NCBI RefSeq assembly: GCF_051020955.1
Contig: NW_027477047.1
Location: 40,530-104,529 of the forward strand
From: Megalopta genalis
Taxonomy: Eukaryota > Arthropoda > Insecta > Hymenoptera > Halictidae
Reading direction: 5' to 3'
DNA length: 64,000 bases
Positions 29,401 through 40,573 of this stretch are shown in pieces. Positions within the stretch are counted from its first letter, which is position 1, and the number at the start of each line of letters is the position of its first letter. The notes below the pieces were generated by a model. That model did not search any database. It had not been told where the DNA came from and was given only the letters and a program-made list of their open reading frames with translations. The position numbers were made by a program, and so were the translations under genes.

Positions 29401-30424
29401 TATATCACAAGTATTTGTAGCTAAACCATTTGTTTCGCATGGATTTGAAGCTACGCCTTCCACTTCGCATTGATTTGAAGCTAAATCATTTGTTTCGCAT
29501 GGAATTGAAGCTACCTCGTCTGTTCCTCCTGCTTTTGAAGCTATATCACTTATATCGCATGGATTTGAAGCTGAACCTACTACATCGCATTGATTTGAAG
29601 CTAAATCTTGTGTGTCGCATGGATCTGAAGCTAAGCCTTCTACTTCGCCTTGATTTGAAGTTAAATCATTTGTATCGCATGGAATTGAAGCTTCCTCGTT
29701 TGTTCCCCCAGCTTTTGAAGCTATATCACTTATATCGCAAGTATTTGAAGCTAAATCATATGTGTAGCATGGATTTGAAGCTGAACCTTCTACATCGCAT
29801 TGATTTGAAGCTAAATCATGTGTTTCGCATGCAGTTGAAGCTAAATCATGTCTTTCACAAGTATTTGAAGATGAACCATTTGAATCGCATTGATTTGAAC
29901 CCGACCCTTCTACTTCGCACTGGTTTTGCAGCTACATAATGTGTTTCGCATGGATTTGAAGCTAAACCGTCTACATCGCATTGATTGCAGCTGAATCATG
30001 TGTTTCGCATGGACTTGAAGCCAACTCGTTCGTTTCGCCTGTATTTGAAGCTATATCACTTATATCGCAAGTATTTGAAGCTAAATCATGTGTTTCGCAT
30101 TGATTTGAAGCTAAATCATGTGTTTTGCATGCAGTTGAAGCTAAATCATGTCTTTCACAAGTATTTGAAGATGAACCATTTGAATTGCATTGATTTGGAC
30201 CCGAGCCTTCTACTTCGCACTGATTTGCAGCTAAATAATGTGCTTCGCATGGATTTGAAGCTAACTCGTTCGTTTTGCTTGCAGTTGAATCTACATCACT
30301 TATATCGGAAGTGTTTGAAGGTAAATCATGTGTATCGCGTGGAATTGAAGCTACCTCGTTTGTTCCTACAGCTTTTAAAGCTATATCACTTATATCGCAA
30401 GTATTTGAAGCTAAATCATATGTG
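26500..30424. repeat. Two copies of a 2,040-bp HOR
   Basis: 26,500-28,384 matches 28,540-30,424 at an offset of exactly 2,040 bp (68 units). I count only about six substitutions across roughly 1.88 kb, so the copies are about 99.7% identical. Both contain the same pair of compensating indels: an extra T in GGTTTTGCAGC (27,883 and 29,923) and a lost base in TTGATTGCAGC (27,943 and 29,983). The 28,384-28,540 stretch bridging the copies resembles about 27,180-27,350, as expected for an unequal-exchange joint. Confidence 0.9.
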
Positions 30425-31855
30425 CCGCATGGATTTGAAGGTAAGCCTTCTACTTCGCATTCATCTGAAGCCAAATCATTTGTTTCGCATGGATTTGAAT
30501 CTAAGCCTTGCCCTTCGAATTGATTTGAAGCTAAATCATGTGTTTCGTATGGATTTGAAGCTAAACCTTCTACATCGCATTGATTTGAAGCTAAACCTTC
30601 TATATTCTATTGATTTTGAAGCTAAACCTTCTACCTCTTATTGATTTGAAGCTAAACCTTCAACATCGCATTGATTTGAAGATAAATCGTGTGTTTCGCA
30701 TAGATTTGAAGCTAACTCGTTAGTTTCGCATGCAGTTGTAGCTAAATAATGTATATCACAAGTATTTGTAGCTAAACCATTTGTTTCGCATGGATTTGAA
30801 GCTACGCCTTCTACATCGCATTGATTTGAAGCTAAATCATGTATATAGCATGGATTTGAAGCTATCTCGTTTGTTTCGCATGCAGTTGTAGCTAAATAAT
30901 GTATATCACAAGTATTTGTAGCTAAACCATTTGTTTTGCATGGATTTGAAGCTAAGCCTTCTACTTCGCATTCATTTGAAGCTAAATCATTTGTTTCGCA
31001 TGGATTTGAATCTAAGCATTGTACTTCGAATTGATTTGAAGCTAAATCATGTGTTTCGTATGGATTTGAAGCTAAACCTTCTACATCGCATTTATTTGAA
31101 GCTAAACCTTCTATATTCTATTGATTTGAAGCTAAACCATCTACCTCTTATTGATTTGAAGCAAACCTTCTACATCGCATTCATTTGAAGATAAATCGTG
31201 TGTTTCGCATGGATTTGAAGCTAACTCGTTCGTGTCGCCTCCATTTGAAACTATGTCACTTATATCGCAAGTATTTAAAGCTAAATCATATGTGCCGCAT
31301 GGATTTGAAGGTAAGCCTTCTACTTCGCATTCATCTGAAGCCAAATCATTTGTTTCGCATGGATTTGAATCTAAGCCTTGCCCTTCGAATTGATTTGAAG
31401 CTAAATCATGTGTTTCGTAAGGATTTGAAGCTAAACCTTCTACATCGCATTGATTTGAAGCTAAACCTTCTATATTCTATTGATTTTGAAGCTAAACCTT
31501 CTACCTCTTATTGATTTGAAGCTAAACCTTCAACATCGCATTGATTTGAAGATAAATCGTGTGTTTCGCATAGATTTGAAGCTAACTCGTTAGTTTCGCA
31601 TGCAGTTGTAGCTAAATAATGTATATCACAAGTATTTGTAGCTAAACCATTTGTTTCGCATGGATTTGAAGCTACGCCTTCTACATCGCATTGATTTGAA
31701 GCTAAATCATGTATATAGCATGGATTTGAAGCTATCTCGTTTGTTTCGCATGCAGTTGTAGCTAAATAATGTATATCACAAGTATTTGTAGCTAAACCAT
31801 TTGTTTTGCATGGATTTGAAGCTAAGCCTTCTACTTCGCATTCATTTGAAGCTAA
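30400..31855. repeat. 870-bp tandem duplication
   Basis: 30,400-30,985 matches 31,270-31,855 at an offset of exactly 870 bp (29 units). Shared variants include GAAGGTAAGCC, CATCTGAAGCC, GCCTTGCCCTTCG, and the extra T in TTGATTTTGAAGC between the TATTCTATTG and CTCTTATTG units. Confidence 0.85.
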
Positions 31856-32145
31856 ATCATTTGTTTTGCATGGATTTGAATCTAAGCCTTGTCCTTCGAA
31901 TTGATTTGAAGCTAAATCATGTTTTTCGCTTGGATTTGAAGTTAGCTCGTTTGTTTCGAATGCAGTTGAAGCTAAATCATGTATATCACAAGTATCTGAA
32001 GCTAAACCATTTGTTTCGCACGGATTCGAAGATGATCCTTCTACTTCGCATTAATTTGAAGCTAAATCATGTGTTTCGCATTGATTGGATGCTATTGCGT
32101 TTGTTTCGCATGCAGTTGAAGCTAATTCATGTATAACACAAGTAT

Positions 32146-33462
32146 TTGAAGCTAAACCATTTGTTTCGCAAGGATTTGAAGCTAAGCCTTCAACTTCGCA
32201 TCGATTCGAAGCTAACTCGATTGTTTCGCCTGCATTTGAATGTATATCACTTATATTGCAATTATCTGAAGATAAATCCTTTGTTTCTCATGTATTTGAA
32301 GATAATCCTTCTACTTCGCATTGATTTGAAGCTAAATCATGTGTCTCTCATGGATTTGAAGCTAACTCGTTTGTTTCGTCTGCATTTGAAGCTAAATCAT
32401 GTATATCACAAGTATTTGAAGCTAAACCATTTGTTTCGCATGGTTTCGAAGATAAGCCTTCTACTTCGCATTCATTTGAAGCTAAATCATTTGTTTTGCA
32501 TGGATTTGAATCTAAGCCTTGTCCTTCGAATTGATTTGAAGCTAAATCATGTGTTTCGTATCGATTTGAAGCTAAACCTTCTACATCGCATTGATTTGAA
32601 GCTAAACCTTCTACATTCTATTGATTTGAAGCTAAACCTTCTACCTCTTATTGTTTTGAAGCTAAAACTACTACATCGCATTGATTTGCAGCTAAATCAT
32701 GTGTTTCGCATGGATTTGAAGCTAACTCGTTCGTTGTGCATGCAGTTAAATCTAAATAACGTATATCACAAGTATTTGAAGCTAAACCATTTGATTCGCA
32801 TGGATTTGAAGCTAAGCCTTCTACTTCGCAATAATTGGAAGTTAAATCACGTGTTTTGCATGGATTTGAAGCTAAACCTTCTACGTCGCATTGATTTGAA
32901 GCTAAATCATGTGTTTCGCATTGATTTGAATCTAAATCACGTGTTTTGCATGCAGTTGAAGCTAAATCATGTCTTTCACAAGTATTTGAAGATGAACCAT
33001 TTGAATTGCATTGATTTGAACCCGAGCCTTCTACTTCGCACTGATTTGCAGCTAAATAATGTGTTTCGCATGGATTTGAAGCTAACTCGTTCGTTTTGCC
33101 TGCAGTTGAATCTAAATCACTTATATCACAAGTATTTGAAGCTAAACCATTTGTTTCGCATGATTTCGAAGATAAGCCTTCTACGTCGCATTGATTTGGG
33201 GCTAAATCGTGTGATTCGTATGGATTTGAAGCTAAGTCGATTGTTTCGCCTGCATTTGAAGCTATATCACTTATATTCGCAAACATTTGAAGCTAAACCA
33301 TTCGATTGGCATGGATTTGAAGCTAAGGCTTCTACTTCGCATGAATTTGAAGCTAAGTCATGTGTTTCGCTCGGATTTGAAGCTAACTCATTTGTTTCGC
33401 ATGCAGTTGAAGCTAAATTATGTTTATCACAAGTATCTGAATCTAAACCATCTGATTCGTAA
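32146..33462 (+). other. Repeat-derived open frame, MDLKLNHVFR decapeptides (probably not a gene)
   Basis: This is the longest plus-strand frame (438 residues). It consists of decapeptides (M/I)-D-L-K-L-N-(H/L)-(V/L)-(F/H)-R and near the end slips into a different decapeptide, GFEAKxxxSH, because of a 1-bp insertion near 33,276. A frame that survives a shift by entering another open repeat frame shows that openness is a property of the repeat and not of selection for one protein. Such frames usually stop at GTTGTAGCT units (in-frame TAG). Confidence 0.15.
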
Positions 33463-33838
33463 TAATATGAATTTATGAAGCTTAACCAAGTGATTCGCAA
33501 GAATTTGAAGCTAAATCATGTGTTTCGCATAGATTTGACGCTAACTCGTTTTTTTCGACTGCATTTGAAGCTATATCACTTATATCGCAATCATTTGAAG
33601 CTAAATCATTTGTGTCGCATGGAATTAAAGCTAAGCCTTCTACTTCGCATTGATTTGAAGGTAAATCATGTGTTTCGCATGGATTTGAAGCTAACTCGTT
33701 TGTTTCGCATGCAGTTGAAGCTAAATTATGTTTATCATAAGTATCTGAGTCTAAACCATCTGTTTCGTAAGAATATGAATTTATGAAGCTTAACCAAGTG
33801 ATTCGCAAGAATTTGAAGCTAAATCACGTGTTTCGCAT
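33376..33838. repeat. 308-bp duplication containing a 38-bp unit
   Basis: 33,376-33,530 matches 33,684-33,838 at an offset of 308 bp. Each copy has one abnormal unit in which GAATATGAATTTATGAAGC replaces the normal GATTTGAAGC, making it about 8 bp longer than 30. It shifts the frame in all reading frames. Both are followed by TTAACCAAGTGATTCGC. Confidence 0.8.
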
Positions 33839-33939
33839 GGATATGAAGCTAACTCGTTTGTTTCGCCTGTATTTGAAGCTATATCACTTATATGGCAAAC
33901 ATTTGTAGCTACTTCATTATTGTCGCATAGATTTCAATC

Positions 33940-35160
33940 TAAGCCTTCTACTTCGCATTGATTTGAAGCTAAATCATGTTTTTCTCTTGGATTTGTAGTT
34001 AGCTCGTTTGTTTCGCATGCAGTTAAAGCTAAATCATGTATATCACAAGTATTTGAAGCTAATTCAATTGTTTCGCATGGATTTGAAGCTAATTCTTCTA
34101 CTTCGCATGGATTTGAAGATAAATCATGTGATTCGCATGGATTTGAAGCTAACTCGTTTGTTTCGCCTGCATTTGAAGCTATACTAATTATATTCGCAAG
34201 TACTTTAAGCTAATCCATTTGTTTCGCTTGGATTTGAAGCTAAACTTTCCACTTCGCATTGATTTGAAATTAAATCATGTATTTCGTTTGGATTTGAAGC
34301 TAACTCGTTTGTTTCGAATGCAGTTGAAGTTAAATCATGTATATCACAAGAATTTGAAGCTAAACCATTTGTTTCTCATGTATTTGATGCTAAGCCTTCC
34401 ACTTCGCACTGATTTGAAACTAAATAATGTGTCTCGCTTGGATTTGAAGCTAAAGCGTTTGTTTCGCATGCAGTTGAAGCTAAATCATGTATATCACAAG
34501 TATTTGAAGCTAAACCATTTGTTTCGCATGGATTTGAAGATAAGCCTTCTACTTCGCATTGTTTTGTAGCTAAATCATGTGATTCGCATGGATTTGAAGG
34601 TAACTCGTTTGTTTCGCATGCAGTTGAAGCTAAATCATGTATATCACAAGTATTTGAAGCTAAACCATTTGTTCCGCATTCATTTGAAGCTAAGCCTTCT
34701 ACTTCGCATTGATTTGATGCTAAATCATGTTTTTCGCTCGGATTTGAAGTTAACTCGTTTGTTTCGCATGCAGTTGAAATTAAATCATGTATACCACAAG
34801 TATTTGAAGCTAAACCGTTTGTTTTGCATGGATTTGAGGCTAAATCTTCTACTTCGCATTGATTTGAAGCTAAATCGTGTGATTCGCATGGGTTTGAAGA
34901 TAACTCGTTTGTTACGCCTGCATTTGAAGCTAAATCATGTATATCAAAAGTATTTTAAGCTAAATAATTTGTGTCGCATGGATTTGATGCTAAGCCTTCT
35001 ATTTCGCATTGATTTGAAGCTAAATCATGTGTTTCGCTTGGATTTGAAGCTAACTCGTTTGTTTCGCATGCAGTTCAAGCTAAATCATGTATATCACAAG
35101 TATTTGAAGCTAAACCATTTGTTTCGCATGGATTTGAAGCTAAACCTTCTACATCGCATT
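33940..35160. repeat. Satellite domain with regular 150-bp pentamer HOR
   Basis: This is the clearest pentamer domain. The CAGTTGAAG unit type falls at 34,321, 34,471, 34,621, 34,771, 34,921 (as CATTTGAAG) and 35,071, exactly 150 bp apart. Between them the other four unit types keep the same order. On the minus strand the pentamer would read as a 50-residue period with one Cys per ten residues. The left part is nearly identical to 11,487-11,650 (offset about 22.7 kb), which ties the two pentamer domains together. Confidence 0.8.
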
Positions 35161-38100
35161 GATTTGAAGAAACCTTCTACATCGCATTGATTTGAAGCTA
35201 AATCTTGTGTATCGCAATGATTTGAAGCTAAATCATTTGTTTCGCATGGTTTTGAATCTAAGCCTTGTCCGTCGAATTGATTTGAAGCTAAATCATGTGT
35301 TTCGTATGGATTTGAAGCTAAACCTTCTACATCGCATTGATTTGAAGCTAAACCATCTACATTCTATTGATTTGAAGCAAAACCTTCTACCTCTTATTGT
35401 TTTGAAGCTAAAACTTCTACATCGCATTGATTTGCAGCTAAATCATGTGTTTCGCTTGGATTTGAAGCTAACTCGTTTGTTTCGCATGCAGTTGAAGCTA
35501 AATCATGTATATCACAAGTATTTGAAGCTAAACCATTTGTTTCGCAATGGATTTGAAGATAAATCTTCTACTTCGCATTGATTTGAAGTTAAATCACGTG
35601 TTTTGCATGGATTTGAGGCTGAACCTACTACATCGCATTGATTTGAAACTAAATCTTGTGTATCGCATGGATTTGAGGCTAAACCTTCTACATCGCATTG
35701 ATTTGAAGCTAAATCATGTATATAGCATGGATTTGAAGCTATCTCGTTTGTTTCGCATGCAGTTGTAGCTAAATAATGTATATCACAAGTATTTGTAGCT
35801 AAACCATTTGTTTTGCATGGATTTGAAGCTAAGCCTTCTACTTCGCATTCATTTGAAGCTAAATCATTTGTTTCGCACGGATTTGAATCTAAGCCTTGTC
35901 CTTCGAATTGATTTGAAACTAAATCATGTGTTTCGTATGGATTCAAGCTAAACCTTCTACATCGCATTGATTTGGAGCTAAACCTACTATATTCTATTGA
36001 TTTGAAGCTAAACCTTCTACCTCTTATTGATTTGAAGCTAAACCTTCTACATCGCATTGATTTGAAGATAAATCATGTGTTTCGCATGGATTTGAAGCTA
36101 ACTCGTTAGTTTCGCATGCAGTTGTAGCTAAATAATGTATATCGCAAGTATTTGTAGCTAAACCATTTGTTTCGCATGGATTTGAAGCTAAGCCTTCTAC
36201 TTCGCATTCATTTGAAGCTAAATCATTTGTATCGCATGGATTTGAATCTAAGCCTTGTCCTTCGAATTGATTTGAAGCTAAATCATGTGTTTCGTATGGA
36301 TTTGAAGCTAAACCTTCTACATCACATTGATTTGAAGCTAAACCTTCTATATTCTATTGATTTGAAGCTGAACCTTCTACTTCTAATTGATTTGAAGCTA
36401 AACCTTCTACATCGCATTGATTTGGAGCTAAATCTTGTGTATCGCATTGATTTGAAGCTACATAATGTATATAGCATGGATTTGAAGCTATTTCGTTTGT
36501 TTCGCATGCAGTTGTATCTAAATAATGTATATCACAAGTATTTGTAGCTAAACCATTTGTTTTGCATGGATTTGAAATTAAGCTTTCTACTTCGCATTCA
36601 TTTGAAGCTAAATCATTTGTGTCGCATGGATTTGAATCTAAGCCTTGTCCTTCGAATTGATTTGAAGCTAAATCATGTGTTTCGTATGGATTTGAAGCTT
36701 AACCTTCTACATCCCATGGATTTGAAGCTAAATCATGTGTTTCGCGTGGATTTGAAGCTAACTCGTTCGTTGCGCATGCAGTTAAATCTAAATAACGTAT
36801 ATCACAAGTATTTGTAGCTAATCCACTTGTTTCGCATGGATTTGAATCTTATCCTTGTACTTCGAGTTGATTTGAAGCTAAATCATGTGTTTCGCATGGA
36901 TTTGAAGCTAAACCTTCTAAATCCCATGGATTTGAAGCTAAATCATGAGTTTCGCATGGATTTGAAGCTAAACCTTCTACATCCCATGGATTTGAATGTA
37001 AATCACGTGTTTTGCATGGATTTGAAGCTAAACCTTCTACATCGCATTGATTTGAAGCTAAATTATGTGTTTCGAATGGATTTGAAGCTAACTCGTTTGT
37101 TTCGCATGCAGTTGTAGCTAAATAATGTATATCACAAGTATTTGTAGCTAAACCATTTGTTTCGCATGGATTTGAAGCTAAACTTTCTACTTCGCACTGA
37201 TTTGCAGCTAAATAATGTGTTTCGCATGGATGTGAAGCTAAACCTTCTACATCCCATGGATTTGAATATAAATCATGTGTTTGGCATGGATTTGAAGCTA
37301 AACCTTCTACATCGCATTGATTTGCAGCTGAATCATGTGTTTCGCTTGGATTTGTAGCTAACTCGTTCGTTTCGCCTGTATTTGAAGCTAGATCAATTAT
37401 ATCGCAAGTATTTGAAGCTAAATCATGTGTTTCGCTTGGATTTGAAGCTATACCTTATACATCGCATTGATTTGAAGCTAAATCGTGTGTTTCGCATGGA
37501 TTTGAAGCTAACTCGTTTGTTTCGCATGCAGTTGTAGCTAAATAATGTATATCACAAGTATTTGTAGCTAAACCATTTGTTTCGAATGGATTTGAGGCTA
37601 AACCTTCTACAACGCATTGATTTGAAGCTAAATCATGTGTTTCGCTTGCAGTTGAAACTAAATCATGTCTTTCACGAGTATTTGAAAATGATCCATTTGA
37701 ATCGCATTGACTTGAACCCGAGCCTTCTACTTCGCACTGATTTGCAGCTAAATAATGTGTTTCGCATGGATTTGAAGCTAAACCTTCTACATCCCATGGA
37801 TTTGAAGTTAAATCACGTGTTTTGCATGGATTTGAAGCTTAACCTTGTACATCCCATGGATTTGAAGCTAAATCATGTGTTTCGCATGGATTTGAAGCTA
37901 ACTAGTTCGTTGCGCATGCAGTTAAATCTAAATAACGTATATCACAAGTATTTGAAGCTAAACCATTTGATTCGCATGGATTTGTAGCTAAGCCTCCTAC
38001 TTCGCATTAATTGGACGTTAAATCAAGTGTTTTGCATGGATTTGAAGCTAAACCTTCTACATCGCATTGATTTGAAGCTAAATCATGTGTTTCGCATGCA

Positions 38101-39159
38101 GTTGAAGCTAAATCATGTCTTTCACAAGTATTTGAAGATGAACCATTTGAATCACATTGATTTGAACCCGAGCCTTCTACTTCGCACTGATTTGCAGATA
38201 AATAATGTGTTTCGCATGGATTTGAAGCTAAACCTTCTACATCCCATGGATTTGAATGTAAATCATGTGTATGGCATGGATTTGAAGCTAAACCTTCTAC
38301 ATCGCATTGATTTGAAGCTAAATCGTGTGTTTCGCATGGATTTGAAGCTAAACCTTCTACATCGCATTGATTTGCAGCTGAATCATGTGTTTCGCAATGA
38401 TTTGTAGCTAACTCGTTTGTGTCGCATGCAGTTGAATCTAAATCATGTATATCACAAGTATTTGAATCTAAACCATTTGATTCGCATGGAATTTGATGCT
38501 AAGCCTTCTACTTCACACTGATTTGAAGCTAAATCATGCCTTTCGCATGGATTTGAATCTAACTCGATTGTTTCGCACGCAGTTGAAGCTGATTCATGTA
38601 TATCATAAGTATTTGAAGCCAAACCATTTGTTTCGCATCGATTTGAAGCTAAGCCTTCTACTTCGCATTGATTGTATCCTAAATCACGTGTTTTGCATGG
38701 ATTTGAAGCTAACTCGTTTGTTTCGCATGCAGTTGTAGCTAAATAATGTATATCACAAATATTTGTAGCTAAAAGATTTGTTTCGCATGGATTTGAAGCT
38801 AAGCCTTCTACTTCGCATTGATTTGAAGCTAAATCGTGTGTTTCGCATGGATTTGAAGCTAACTCGTTCGTTGCGCATGCAGTTAAATCTAAATAACGTG
38901 TATCACAATTATTGGAAGCTAAACCATTTGATTCGCATGGATTTGAAGCTAAGCCTTCTTCTTCGCATTAATTGGAAGTTAAATCACGTGTTTTGCATGG
39001 ATTTGAAGCTAAACCTTCTACATCGCATTGATTTGAAGCTAAATCATGTGTTTCGCATGCAGTTGAAGCTAAATCATATCTTTCACAAGTATTTGAAGAT
39101 GAACCATTTGAATCGCATTGATTTGAACCCGACCCTTCTACTTCGCACTGATTTCCAGC

Positions 39160-40573
39160 TATATAATGTGTTTCGCATGGATTTGAAGCTAAACCTTCTA
39201 CATCGCATTGATTTGAAGCTAAATCATGTGTTTCGCATGCAGTTGAAGCTAACTCATGGCTTTCACAAGTATTTTAAAATGAACCATTTGAATCGCATTG
39301 ATTTGAACCCGAGCCTTCCACTTCGCCCTGATATGCAGCTAAATAATGTGTTTCGCATGGATTTGAAGCTAAACCTTCTACATCCCATGGATTTGAATCT
39401 AAATCATGTGTTTGGCATGGATTTGAAGCTAAACCTTCTACATCGCATTGATTTGAAGCTAAACCTTCTACATACTATTGATTTGAAGCTAAACCATCTA
39501 CCTCTTATTGATTTGAAGCAAACCTTCTACATCGCATTTATTTGAAGCTAAACCTTCTATATTCTATTGATTTGAAGCTAAACCATCTACCTCTTATTGA
39601 TTTGAAGCAAACCTTCTACATCGCATTGATTTGAAGATAAATCGTGTGTTTCGCATGGATTTGAAGCTAACTCGTTAGTTTCGCATGCAGTTGTAGCTAA
39701 ATAATGTATATCACAAGTATTTGTAGCTAAACCATTTGTTTTGCATGGATTTGAAGCTAAGCCTTCTACTTCGCATTAATTGGAAGATAAATCACATGTT
39801 TTGCATGGATTTGAAGCTAAACCTTCTACAACGCATTGATTTGAAGCTAAATCATGTGTTTCGCATTGATTTGAAGCTAAATCATGTGTTTCGCATTGAT
39901 TTGAAGCTAAATCATGTGTTTCGCATGCAGTTGAAGCTAAATCATGTCTTTCACAAGTATTTGAAGATGAACCATTTGAATTGCATTGATTTGAACCCGA
40001 GCCTTCTACTTCGCACTGATTTGCAGCTAAATAATGTGTTTCGCATGGATTTGAAGCTAATCCTTCTACATCACATTGATTTGAAGCTAAATCATGTGTT
40101 TCGCATGCAGTTGAAGCTAACTCATGGCTTTCACAAGTATTTTAAAATGAACCATTTGAATCGCATTGATTTGAACCCGAGCCTTCCACTTCGCCCTGAT
40201 ATGCAGCTAAATAATGTGTTTCGCATGGATTTGAAGCTAAACCTTCTACATCCCATGGATTTGAATCTAAATCATGTGTTTGGCATGGATTTGAAGCTAA
40301 ACCTTCTACATCGCATTGATTTGAAGCTAAACCTTCTACATGCTATTGATTTGAAGCTAAACCATCTACCTCTTATTGATTTGAAGCAAACCTTCTACAT
40401 TGCATTTATTTGAAGCTAAACCTTCTATATTCTATTGATTTGAAGCTAAACCATCTACCTCTTATTGATTTGAAGCAAACCTTCTACATCGCATTGATTT
40501 GAAGATAAGTCGTGTGTTTCGCATGGATTTGAAGCTAACTCGTTAGTTTCGCATGCAGTTGTAGCTAAATAAT
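39160..40573. repeat. 868-bp tandem duplication
   Basis: 39,160-39,705 matches 40,028-40,573 at an offset of 868 bp (29 units minus 2). Shared variants include ACTCATGGCTTTCAC, TATTTTAAAATGAACC, CACTTCGCCCTGATATG, and the run of TATTCTATTG and CTCTTATTG units. Part of the following block (39,736-40,080) is also present at 42,670-43,014 with a triple repeat of the ATCATGTGTTTCGCATTG unit. Confidence 0.8.

Noticed and set aside
32146..33462. A Leu/Lys-rich amphipathic repeat protein on the plus strand
   Set aside because: The frame survives an indel by entering another open repeat frame, and recurrent GTTGTAGCT units stop it elsewhere. It behaves as a by-product of the repeat.
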